A DNA stretch of 6,619 nucleotides from Thermoplasmata archaeon (GTDB lineage: Archaea; Thermoplasmatota; Thermoplasmata; Lutacidiplasmatales; UBA184): NCBI GenBank assembly GCA_030039715.1, contig JASHVA010000040.1, forward strand, positions 1-6,619, given 5' to 3'. Below, in pieces: positions 1-5,796 of this stretch. How positions within the stretch are numbered: position 1 is the first letter of the stretch; every line of letters starts with the position of its first letter. The translations under genes were made by a program, and so were the position numbers. The notes beneath the pieces were generated by a model. It was not told the DNA's origin, ran no database searches, and saw only the letters and a program-made list of their open reading frames with translations.

Positions 1-1
1 G

Positions 2-535
2 ACGCTCCTCGTCAGCGCGTTCGCCTACCCGCTTTTCGTGACGGGCGTCGCGCAGCTGATCGACCCCTCGGCGGCCAACGGGTCGCTCGTGGACTACCCC
101 AACGGGACCGTCGCGGGCTCCGCGCTCATCGCCCAGAACACCTCCGCGCCGTACCTGTTCTGGGAGCGACCGTCGCTGACCGACTACAACACGACGCTCG
201 GTGCCGATACTCCGCCCGGGCCGTCGGACCCCGCTCTCGGCGCGCTTCTCAACGAGACCATAGCGTACATGAAGCAGTACGGCAACTACACGGTGAACGC
301 CACGCTCCCGTTCTGGTTCGTTGCCCCGTCGGCGTCGGACGTCGACCCGGACCTGACGCCCGAGGCGGTGCTGGTGCAGGTGATCCGGGTGGCGGACGCG
401 ACGAACCTCTCGGTCGAGTGGCTCACCGGATTCGTCAACGATCACATCACCAACCCCGCGATCCCGTACCTCGGCGTCGCGTACGTCGACGTGCTCCAGC
501 TCGACCTCGACCTCCTGCCGTACGAAGGGCGGTGA
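2..535 (+). CDS. kdpC: Potassium-transporting ATPase subunit C (KdpC), 5' end cut by the window edge
   Basis: KdpC is the single-helix subunit of the high-affinity KdpFABC potassium pump; its soluble domain lies outside the membrane against KdpA. The reading frame is open from base 2, and 177 residues plus the stop are visible. The cut N-terminus keeps the end of the membrane helix (TLLVSAFAYPLFVTGVAQL). Family landmarks follow in order: ANGSL (visible residues 25-29), GSALIAQ (39-45), YLFWERPS (51-58), GPSDPAL (73-79), the block ASDVDPDLTPEAVLVQVIRVA (about 111-131) and a C-terminal YLGVAYVDVLQLDLDL-like strand. The GTG at 38 is internal, not a start, because homology continues upstream of it. 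Eight of ten visible asparagines sit in N-x-S/T sequons, which suits an extracytoplasmic archaeal glycoprotein. kdpA and kdpB presumably lie just upstream. The stop codon overlaps the likely ribosome binding site of the next gene. Confidence 0.95.
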   Translation, partial: TLLVSAFAYPLFVTGVAQLIDPSAANGSLVDYPNGTVAGSALIAQNTSAPYLFWERPSLTDYNTTLGADTPPGPSDPALGALLNETIAYMKQYGNYTVNATLPFWFVAPSASDVDPDLTPEAVLVQVIRVADATNLSVEWLTGFVNDHITNPAIPYLGVAYVDVLQLDLDLLPYEGR

Positions 536-538
536 CCC

Positions 539-1348
539 GTGTACTCGAAGATCCTGATCCCGGTCCAGATCCCGTCCGAAGTCGAGCCGCTCATCCGGTT
601 CGCGACCCAGGTGCTCGAGGCGGACGGCGAGATCCGCGTCCTCCACGTGATCCCGTCGACCACGCTGCCCGAGGTCACGCGCGAGTGGCGCTCGAGCGTC
701 AACCTGGTGGTGCCGGCGCACGAGGCGGGCGCGGCGCTCGACGTCCGGGTCGACCCCGAGGTCCGGGCCTCCACGGACGTGCCCGGCGAGATCCTCGACA
801 GCGCGGAGACCCACGGGGTCGACGCGATCCTGATGACCCTGCGGGGCGACAAGCGCAGTCGCAACCCGTTCGTCGGCCACACGGCGAGCGGCATCCTGCA
901 CCACGCGCACGCCGACGTCCTCATCGTGAACCGACTCGCGCTCACCGCGGGGAAGCTCCCCCGCATCCTCCTCCCGTCGTTCCGCCCCCAGCCGCTCCCG
1001 CGCGCGATGCAGGTGGCGGAGGAGATCGCCGTCCACCACGAGGGCGCGCCGGTGACGACGATCGCGCTCGGCCCCGCCGCCCCCGGCGAGGCCGAAGAGT
1101 ACGTCGAGCGCGAGGAACGCACCGCCCGGGGCGTTCCCGTCATCCACAAGCGCTCCGCGATCGGGGGCGGATTCGTCCGTCGCGGCCGCCTCCCCGGGAT
1201 CATCCTCCAGGTCGCGCAGCGCGAGCGGTTCGGCCTCCTCCTCGTCAGCGAAGAGGGGGACCTCGCCGGCGGCGCGCTCCTCACGCGGCCGTTCCTCGAG
1301 GACCTCTTCCGCGCGGCGCCGTGCCCGGTGCTCGCGCTCCGCAGCTAG
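539..1348 (+). CDS. Tandem-domain universal stress protein (UspA family) in the kdp cluster
   Basis: This 269-residue cytoplasmic protein is built of two Usp-like alpha/beta domains. Domain 1 (about 1-132) starts MYSKILIPV and ends with a hinge-to-strand stretch ADVLIVNR. Domain 2 (about 140-269) starts LPRILLPS and ends APCPVLAL, the typical last Usp strand. The usual ATP-binding signature G-x2-G-x9-G-S/T is degenerate: domain 1 keeps RGDKRSRNPFVGHTA (about 102-116), while domain 2 has LLTRPF where GS is expected. Nucleotide binding is therefore doubtful in domain 2. The GTG start lies 3 nt after the kdpC stop, and GGTGA (531-535), which contains that stop, can serve as ribosome binding site, so translation is probably coupled to kdpC. 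Haloarchaeal kdp operons also end in a Usp-like gene called kdpQ, and KdpD sensors carry a Usp domain, so a role in potassium-pump control is plausible. That role is inferred. Confidence 0.85.
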   Translation: MYSKILIPVQIPSEVEPLIRFATQVLEADGEIRVLHVIPSTTLPEVTREWRSSVNLVVPAHEAGAALDVRVDPEVRASTDVPGEILDSAETHGVDAILMTLRGDKRSRNPFVGHTASGILHHAHADVLIVNRLALTAGKLPRILLPSFRPQPLPRAMQVAEEIAVHHEGAPVTTIALGPAAPGEAEEYVEREERTARGVPVIHKRSAIGGGFVRRGRLPGIILQVAQRERFGLLLVSEEGDLAGGALLTRPFLEDLFRAAPCPVLALRS

Positions 1349-1355
1349 CGGGACC

Positions 1356-1361
1356 GGGAGG
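1356..1361 (+). promoter_or_regulatory. Shine-Dalgarno site of dphB
   Basis: GGGAGG lies 4 nt before the ATG at 1366. It fixes the dphB start, because the open frame itself runs on far upstream (to 418) without a stop. Confidence 0.7.
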
Positions 1362-1365
1362 CGCG

Positions 1366-2151
1366 ATGGCCGAGCTCGCATTCGTCGGCCTCGGCCTCGG
1401 CGACGAGCGAGGGCTCTCCTCGCGGGCGTGGGAGGCGCTGCGGGCCGCGGACGAGGTCTTCGCGGAGGAGTACACCGCCGTCGCGCCCGAGGGGACGCTC
1501 GACCGGATCTCCGCCGCCCTCCGCCGCCGCGTGCAGCGGCTCGACCGGGCGGAGCTCGAGTCCGAGCGGCCGGTCCTCGAGGCGCTCGCGCGCTCCTCCC
1601 GGGTCGCCCTCCTCGTCGTCGGGGACCCGTTCGCCGCGACGACCCACGTCGCGCTCCGCCTCGCCGTCGAGCGGGCCGGCCACGCCTGGACGTACGTCCC
1701 GAACGCGAGCATCCTCACCGCCGCCGCCGGATTCCTCGGGCTCGTGCCGTACCGCTTCGGGCGGACGGTCTCGCTGCCGTTCCCGGCGCCGGGCTTCGCG
1801 CCGACCTCGCCGCTGGAGCAGATCGCCGCGAACCGGGAACGCGGGCTCCACACGCTCGTCCTCCTCGACCTGAAGCCCGAGGAGGACCGGTTCATGACGG
1901 CGACCGAGGCGTTCGCGACCCTGCGGGCGCGCGACCCCGAGGCCCGGTACCTTCCCCGGGAGGCGCTCGCAGCCGTCGCCGCCCGCGTCGGGCGGGACGA
2001 TGCGGCCGGAGCGTTCGGCCCGGTCGACGCGCTCGCGCGCGAGGAGTTCGGACCGCCGATGCATGTCGTGGTCGTGCTCGCGCCCGAGCTCCACTTCGAG
2101 GAGACGGCCGCGCTCGAGCGGTTCCGCCGCGGCCCGCCGCGCGGCGCCTAA
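1366..2151 (+). CDS. dphB: Diphthine synthase (diphthamide biosynthesis methyltransferase)
   Basis: DphB is the SAM-dependent methyltransferase that methylates the modified histidine of elongation factor 2 on the way to diphthamide; it occurs in archaea, with Dph5 as the eukaryotic counterpart. The 261-residue length fits the family. Landmarks in order: GLGLGDERGLS (8-18), AEEYT (33-37), the GDPFAATTH segment (86-94), PNASILTAAAG (112-122), GLVPYRFGRTVSLPF (125-139), PTSPLEQIAANRERGLHTLVLLDLK (about 146-170) and MTATEA (177-182). The tetrapyrrole-methylase fold is evident throughout. The open frame extends upstream to 418, but that part is an out-of-frame shadow of kdpC and the stress gene. 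The ATG at 1366 is supported by its ribosome binding site and by homology starting at residue 3. It follows the stress gene by 17 nt, so it is probably cotranscribed with kdp. It converges on the next gene, sharing the CTAA that carries both stops. Confidence 0.96.
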   Translation: MAELAFVGLGLGDERGLSSRAWEALRAADEVFAEEYTAVAPEGTLDRISAALRRRVQRLDRAELESERPVLEALARSSRVALLVVGDPFAATTHVALRLAVERAGHAWTYVPNASILTAAAGFLGLVPYRFGRTVSLPFPAPGFAPTSPLEQIAANRERGLHTLVLLDLKPEEDRFMTATEAFATLRARDPEARYLPREALAAVAARVGRDDAAGAFGPVDALAREEFGPPMHVVVVLAPELHFEETAALERFRRGPPRGA

Positions 2152-2534
2152 CCCGTCCGCGCCGGCGAGGTCGGGATCAGCGCCTCGGCGAACTGGCGGA
2201 TGCGGAACGGCCGCAGGAGGACGACGTCCGGCCCGCCGTCCGGCGAGGGGGCCGGGGGGCGGGAGGCGGGGGCGACGAGCACGACACGCAGGCCCGGAAC
2301 GACCTTCCGCGCCTCGGCGACGAGGGTGGTCGAACTCCCCTCCGCGAGGTTCACGTCCGCGACGAGCAGGCTCGGATGGTGGTCGCGGATCAGCTCGAGG
2401 CACTGGGTCGCCCCTTCGGCCTCGCCGTCGACACGGAAATGGTGGAGACGCAGGAGCCCGCGCAGGAGCACGCGGGTCTCCTCGTCACCGGCCACGACGA
2501 CCGCGGACGACGCCGGGGGGCTCGAGTCGACCAT
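2148..2534 (-). CDS. Divergent single-domain response-regulator receiver protein
   Basis: The 128-residue product resembles a CheY-like receiver domain with no output domain. The first strand is AVVVAGDEE (11-19). The probable phosphoacceptor is D60 in SLLVADVNL. A fourth strand RVVLVAPAS (83-91) and a final LLRPF (106-110) follow. Several switch residues are altered: the first of the usual acidic pair is G16 (D17 and E18 remain), the conserved Thr/Ser after strand 4 appears to be A88, and the conserved Lys before Pro is R108. Phosphorylation chemistry may be weakened or absent. I chose the ATG at 2534 because homology begins just after it. The frame is open to 2639, but those extra 35 codons run through an AT-rich promoter-like region and look non-coding. 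No histidine kinase is visible. The stop (TAG) overlaps the dphB stop. A diverged non-phosphorylated partner-binding receiver is equally possible. Confidence 0.78.
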   Translation of the reverse strand: MVDSSPPASSAVVVAGDEETRVLLRGLLRLHHFRVDGEAEGATQCLELIRDHHPSLLVADVNLAEGSSTTLVAEARKVVPGLRVVLVAPASRPPAPSPDGGPDVVLLRPFRIRQFAEALIPTSPARTG

Positions 2535-2603
2535 TGCCAGAGACCGGTCGCATCTGGCCTCCCGAAGGCCCGCTTGACTGGTCGTCAATTGGTTAGTCGA
2601 CCA

Positions 2604-2614
2604 AGTATTTTTGT
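2604..2614 (-). promoter_or_regulatory. TATA-like box for the receiver gene
   Basis: On the minus strand this reads ACAAAAATACT inside an AT-rich island (about 2585-2616) that stands out sharply from its GC-rich surroundings. Archaeal spacing would place transcription start near 2584, giving a leader of about 50 nt before the ATG at 2534. No clear Shine-Dalgarno site precedes that ATG. Confidence 0.5.
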
Positions 2615-2629
2615 CTACCCGGCAGACAA
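2611..2629. promoter_or_regulatory. 19-bp near-palindrome, candidate operator
   Basis: TTGTCTACCCGGCAGACAA matches its own reverse complement at 8 of 9 pairs around a central C. It abuts and slightly overlaps the upstream edge of the TATA-like box of the receiver gene, where a dimeric regulator could help or block TBP/TFB. It is not a good terminator for the 521-residue gene, because on the minus strand it is followed by A residues rather than a T run. Confidence 0.4.
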
Positions 2630-2663
2630 GGTCTAGCACGCCCGACGCGATGGGGAATCTTCC

Positions 2664-4229
2664 CTACTCGGCCGGCGTGCCCGTGGTCGGCGCGCGCTCT
2701 CCCCAGTCGACCACGCCGGCGGCCTGGAAGAGCGCGTCCATCGCCGCGTGGTACCGATCCGCGGGAGCGGCGAGGACCGAGCGGGCCCGGTCCGCGAGCG
2801 CCGTGCCGAACTCCTGCTCCGTCGTCGAGAACTGCCAGGCGTGGGCGGGGCCCCGCCCGAGCGCCGTGAGCAGCCCGAAGGCGAGTCCCCGCTCCTTCCC
2901 TTCCTGGGGGAGCGACTGGAGGAGCGCGCGTTCCGCGGCGGCGTTCCCGTGCGTCCGGTACTCGCGCGCGATCCGGTCGACCCAGGCGGCCTCCCGGGCG
3001 AGCCGCGCGTAGCGGGGGAGCTCGTCGAGCACCGCCCGCTCCTCGCTCCGCCGCTGCGCCCGCTTCAGGATCTCAGCGACGCGTCCCGGGGCTCCGCGCG
3101 CCTCCTCGACCATCCGGCGGGCCTCGGCGGGGTCGGCGACGATCGTCCGGACGATCACGTCGGCGTGGTCCGGCCACAGCCGTTCGAGCGCCCGACTCGC
3201 GACCGGCTCGTCGACCTCGAAGTACCCGCGAACCTCCTCGAGCGCGCGGCCGACCGCCCGGCGCTCGATCGCGGTCGCGTCGAGGGCCTCGAGGAACGCG
3301 GCGACGTTGCTCCCGTAGCAGACGCCGCCGGCGACGTACGTCGGGCGCGGCGTGCCCTCGATGCGCGGACGGAGCTCGTCGGCGTACGCGTCGATCAGCT
3401 GCGCGTCGGAGAGCCGGCCGAGCTCGTACCGCTTCCGGAGCGCGCGGGGGAGCTCGGGGAGATGCGCGTGGACGCATTCGGGACCGCCCTGACAGCGGAC
3501 GTTCCAGCGGACGTCGACGGGAAACTCCTCGCTCGGGTCCGGTACGACGGCGCCGTCGGAAACGCTCGACAATAGGTGGCGGTCGTCCTTCGCGCACTTC
3601 CGGCAGACCCGGAAGGCGGTGTCCGCCCCCGGCCAGGCGACCTCGAGGTACGGCCGGGGCTCGTTCTCCTTCAGGTGGGGGCAGAGGAAGACGCGACGGC
3701 CGGGCTCCTCGGTCAGACGGTACGGGAGTTCGGCGACGCGCTCCGCGCGGAACTCGGCCGGCGGCGCCGGCGACCGGCCGGAGCACCAGAGCGCTTTCCG
3801 CGTCGCGAAGAAGTGGAATCCCTTCCGGGCCCAGTCGACGTAGCCGAGGAGGAGCCGGCCGGGGTCGTCCGACTGCTGGACGGCGACCTCCGTCTCCTTC
3901 GGCGCCCGAGCGAGCGGGGCGTACGACGCCTCTCCGTCCGGCAGCGGGAACGAGACGACCGCGGGGGTATCGGGGTCGAGGTAGAACTTGAGGAGCCCCG
4001 CGTACGACCGCGCGAGGGGTTCCCCCCAGTGCGACGCGCGCTCGAGGCGCTTCTCGTCGTCGCGGTTCTCGCGCACCGCCTCGAGCTCCTCGCGCAGCCG
4101 GTCGAACCGGTCGGCGGGACAATCCGGCGTCCGCCGCGGGAGGAGCGGCTCCACCGATTCGCGCAGGACTTTCGCCCGGGAGACGAGGTCGTGCTCCCGC
4201 ACGCCCGAGCCCCGACGGATCCGCGGCAT
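2664..4229 (-). CDS. Uncharacterised 521-residue protein with two Cys/His clusters
   Basis: I do not recognise this family. The N-terminal 80 residues are charged and probably helical. A mixed alpha/beta region (about 80-180) contains GLLKFYLDPDTPAVVSFPLP and GYVDWARKGFHFFATRKALW. Cluster 1 is C183-P-H185 and, about two dozen residues on, C209-R-K-C212, a plausible four-ligand zinc site. Cluster 2 is C246 with C252-V-H254-A-H256. After PTYVAGGVCYGSNVAAF (297-312) the remainder is strongly helical and Arg/Glu/Ala-rich. There are no signal peptide or membrane segments, so it is probably cytoplasmic. Its codon use and GC match the neighbours. The ATG at 4229 has a TATA-like box 33-41 nt upstream and only a weak AGGGG-like ribosome site. 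Zinc or nucleic-acid binding is a guess from the clusters. The frame is intact and conserved-looking, so I am confident it is a gene but not of its role. Confidence 0.85.
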   Translation of the reverse strand: MPRIRRGSGVREHDLVSRAKVLRESVEPLLPRRTPDCPADRFDRLREELEAVRENRDDEKRLERASHWGEPLARSYAGLLKFYLDPDTPAVVSFPLPDGEASYAPLARAPKETEVAVQQSDDPGRLLLGYVDWARKGFHFFATRKALWCSGRSPAPPAEFRAERVAELPYRLTEEPGRRVFLCPHLKENEPRPYLEVAWPGADTAFRVCRKCAKDDRHLLSSVSDGAVVPDPSEEFPVDVRWNVRCQGGPECVHAHLPELPRALRKRYELGRLSDAQLIDAYADELRPRIEGTPRPTYVAGGVCYGSNVAAFLEALDATAIERRAVGRALEEVRGYFEVDEPVASRALERLWPDHADVIVRTIVADPAEARRMVEEARGAPGRVAEILKRAQRRSEERAVLDELPRYARLAREAAWVDRIAREYRTHGNAAAERALLQSLPQEGKERGLAFGLLTALGRGPAHAWQFSTTEQEFGTALADRARSVLAAPADRYHAAMDALFQAAGVVDWGERAPTTGTPAE

Positions 4230-4261
4230 CGACCGACCCCTAGCGCGCGAGCGGTGAGCCG

Positions 4262-4270
4262 TACATATTC
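4262..4270 (-). promoter_or_regulatory. TATA-like box for the 521-residue gene
   Basis: The minus strand reads GAATATGTA, the only AT-rich stretch in the 66-nt gap after the guaA gene. Its centre is about 37 nt from the ATG at 4229, which predicts a very short leader of roughly 10 nt. This suggests the gene has its own promoter and does not depend only on read-through from guaA. Confidence 0.5.
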
Positions 4271-4295
4271 CCGAGGGGGCGCCGGCCGGACCGGT

Positions 4296-4859
4296 TCAGC
4301 GGCGGCAGGCGTCGAGGAAGTGGCGGAAGATCTCGCGTCCGCCCTCGGTGTGCTCGACCTCGGGATGGAATTGGACCCCCCAGATCGGCTTCGCCGGGTG
4401 GCTCATCGCCTCCACCCGGCAGGCCGGCGAGTGGGCGAGCACCTGCCAGCCCGGAGGCGCTTCCGCGACCTCGTCGTTATGGCTCGCCCAGACCCGGAAC
4501 GCGCCGGGGAGGCCCGCGAAGAGCGGGTGGTCGGGCCGGTCCACGACGAGGTCGACCGAACCGAACTCGGGCGACGAGCGGACGAGCTTCCCCCCGAAGT
4601 GCCGTCCGAGGTACTCGTGCCCGAGGCAGATCGCGAGGACCGGAACGTCGACCCCGTCGATCCATTCTCCGACTCGGCCGAGCGGGGCGTCGGTCCCCTC
4701 GAGGCTGAGCGCGCCGCCGGAAAGGACGATGCCGTCCGCGTCGAGTTCCGCGAGGGGCGTCGTGTTCGGCACGATCGTGGTGTCGGCGCCGAGGTCCCGG
4801 AGGACCCGCCACTCCCGATGGGTCCACTGCCCGCCGTTGTCGAGCACCGGGACCTTCAC
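4296..4859 (-). CDS. guaA: GMP synthase glutamine amidotransferase subunit (archaeal split GuaA, subunit A)
   Basis: This class I glutaminase releases ammonia from glutamine for the separate ATP-pyrophosphatase subunit, which turns XMP into GMP. The 187-residue length is that of the archaeal stand-alone subunit rather than the fused bacterial enzyme. The N-terminal VLDNGGQWTHREWRVLRDLG is typical, followed by GIVLSGGALSL (43-53). The catalytic triad is C78 in ICLGHE, with H165 and E167 in GVQFHPEVEHTE. The WASHNDEV segment (124-131) also fits the family. The start is GTG, overlapping the preceding stop as GTGA, with a strong AAGGAGGGG ribosome site at 4865-4873. It is the last gene of the ubiX-led operon. 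The partner synthetase subunit is not in the window. Confidence 0.95.
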   Translation of the reverse strand: MKVPVLDNGGQWTHREWRVLRDLGADTTIVPNTTPLAELDADGIVLSGGALSLEGTDAPLGRVGEWIDGVDVPVLAICLGHEYLGRHFGGKLVRSSPEFGSVDLVVDRPDHPLFAGLPGAFRVWASHNDEVAEAPPGWQVLAHSPACRVEAMSHPAKPIWGVQFHPEVEHTEGGREIFRHFLDACRR

Positions 4860-5212
4860 GGGCGCCCCTCCTTCGGCGGGACGCCCGGTCCTTCCGGAGG
4901 GCTCGCGGGGGCGAGGCGCGCGAGGTTCGCCTTGATCTCGCCGACCTCGGCGCGCATCCGGAGCATCTCCTCCTCGAACGGAGTGAACCCCTCGGCGCGG
5001 AGGACCCGCGCGGAGAAGTAGATCCCGATGAAGATCGCGCCGACGAGGGCGAGGATCGTCGTGAAGACGAGCGCGAAGAGAAGCGTGTACGGGTCCGCGA
5101 CCGCCGACGCGATCGGGAGGGTGAAGACCCGCGTGATCTCGGCGAACTCGACGATCAGGAGCCCGACGATCAGCGCCGACCAGAACAGGATGACGGCGCG
5201 TGAGGCGTTCAC
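4856..5212 (-). CDS. Small membrane protein with two transmembrane helices and a charged C-terminal tail
   Basis: The 118-residue product has two strongly hydrophobic segments, about 6-24 (AVILFWSALIVGLLIVEFA) and 43-66 (TLLFALVF through FIGIYF). They are joined by a short loop. A cytoplasmic-looking tail follows: ARVLRAEG, then EEEMLRMRAEVGEIKANLARL (about 80-100), which could form a short coiled coil, and a Pro/Gly-rich end. The positive residues after helix 2 favour a cytoplasmic C-terminus. I do not recognise a family. The open frame runs upstream to 6397, but that part shadows the next two genes. The GTG at 5212 is chosen because it overlaps the preceding stop as GTGA and starts just before helix 1. 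Its ribosome site is only a G-run (5219-5224). Coupling to the anchored surface protein encoded just upstream suggests the two products may act as a pair (inference). Confidence 0.8.
   Translation of the reverse strand: MNASRAVILFWSALIVGLLIVEFAEITRVFTLPIASAVADPYTLLFALVFTTILALVGAIFIGIYFSARVLRAEGFTPFEEEMLRMRAEVGEIKANLARLAPASPPEGPGVPPKEGRP
4865..4873 (-). promoter_or_regulatory. Shine-Dalgarno site of guaA
   Basis: AAGGAGGGG on the minus strand lies 5 nt before the GTG at 4859, inside the last codons of the upstream gene. It supports the GTG start and independent re-initiation at the 4-nt overlap. Confidence 0.75.
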
Positions 5213-5796
5213 GTCGTTCCCCCCGAGCCGACGTACGAGAGCAGGATCGCGACGGGAAGGTCGGCGACGGGGGTCGAGAAGCCCGAGATCCCCGAGGTCG
5301 CGGACACGACCGTCAGCATCTCCGTGGTCCCTCCGGCGGGAATCGCCACCTCGAAGGCGAGCACGCCCACGTAGAGAGAGTTTACTCCGTTCGACGTGAA
5401 GAGCGCGGTGACGTTGACCGCCACGGGGTCGTCGTCGACCGCGCGGTCGACGGAGAGGACGCTCGAGGCGTTCGTCCATTCGGTCCAGGTGAGCGGGCCG
5501 GTCGGGAACGAGCCGGTCCAGGCGAAGCCGACGGCGAAGCCGAGGTTGAGCTCCGCGTATCGGGTGGTCGTGCTGAGGCCCCGGACGTAGTAGTGCGTCG
5601 AGTTGTTGCCCGGGAGCGCATCGACGACGAGCACGGCCTCGTCGACGAGCCCCCCGCTCCCGGACGAACCCGTGAGGAGAGGCGTCGCGATGATCAGGAC
5701 GACGAGCAGGAGCGCGACCCCGACGAACGGGAGGGGCGCGTACGCCTCGATCCGGCCCCCGCCGCCGCCCAGAGGGACCGGGCCTCCTCCGCTCAC
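5209..5796 (-). CDS. Unknown membrane-anchored extracytoplasmic protein
   Basis: The 195-residue product has a Gly-rich N-terminal tail (VSGGGPVPLGGGGG), one transmembrane segment at about 22-42 (LPFVGVALLLVVLIIATPLL), and a remainder that looks beta-rich, polar and external. The external part contains four N-x-S/T sequons (N64, N65, N109, N128), aromatic strands such as AVGFAWTGSFPTGPLTWTEW, and no cysteines. No catalytic motif is evident. It lacks the usual class III cleavage site of archaeal pilins and has no lipobox cysteine, so an uncleaved N-terminal anchor is most likely. The open frame continues upstream to 6222 as a shadow of ubiX. The GTG at 5796 is chosen because it overlaps the ubiX stop as GTGA and has a strong ribosome site (AAGGAGGA, 5803-5810). 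The family is unrecognised; a cell-surface or envelope-associated partner of the next gene is a guess. Confidence 0.8.
   Translation of the reverse strand: MSGGGPVPLGGGGGRIEAYAPLPFVGVALLLVVLIIATPLLTGSSGSGGLVDEAVLVVDALPGNNSTHYYVRGLSTTTRYAELNLGFAVGFAWTGSFPTGPLTWTEWTNASSVLSVDRAVDDDPVAVNVTALFTSNGVNSLYVGVLAFEVAIPAGGTTEMLTVVSATSGISGFSTPVADLPVAILLSYVGSGGTT

Larger units (their letters stand above)
2535..2663. other. Intergenic region between the 521-residue gene and the receiver gene
   Basis: These 129 bases hold the TATA-like box and near-palindrome listed separately. There is also a second inverted repeat, TGGTCG (2579-2584) with CGACCA (2598-2603), straddling the predicted transcription start. 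A 5-bp stem (GGCCT 2556-2560 with AGGCC 2566-2570) could form in the leader. I see no small gene, RNA gene or clear terminator. Confidence 0.5.

Noticed and set aside
418..1365. Upstream extension of the dphB frame and a minus-strand open frame (442-1284)
   Set aside because: Both are Arg/Pro-rich or low-complexity translations lying over kdpC and the stress gene, which have clear homology. They are side effects of high GC.
1281..2403. Long minus-strand open frames opposite dphB
   Set aside because: Compositionally biased (Arg/Ser/Pro), no recognisable motif, and fully antisense to a well-supported gene.
2653..2664. GGGAA-TC-TTCCC inverted repeat at the end of the 521-residue gene as a terminator
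   Set aside because: The loop is too small without losing base pairs, it overlaps the stop codon, and no T run follows on the minus strand.
2526..2713. Three copies of GTCGACCA (2526, 2596, 2706) as a regulator binding repeat
   Set aside because: GTCGAC-type words are common in this GC-rich window, and two of the copies lie in or at the edge of coding sequence with no regular spacing.
2748..5021. Long plus-strand open frames of 275 and 481 codons opposite the 521-residue gene and guaA
   Set aside because: They mirror the minus-strand genes, are Arg/Val/Glu-rich shadows without domains, and have no ribosome sites. The guaA strand is certain from its catalytic triad.
5735..5796. Archaeal type IV pilin signal in the anchored surface protein
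   Set aside because: The residues before the hydrophobic segment (RIEAYAPLPF) do not fit the usual charged-Gly/Ala cleavage pattern, and the Gly-rich tail is atypical.
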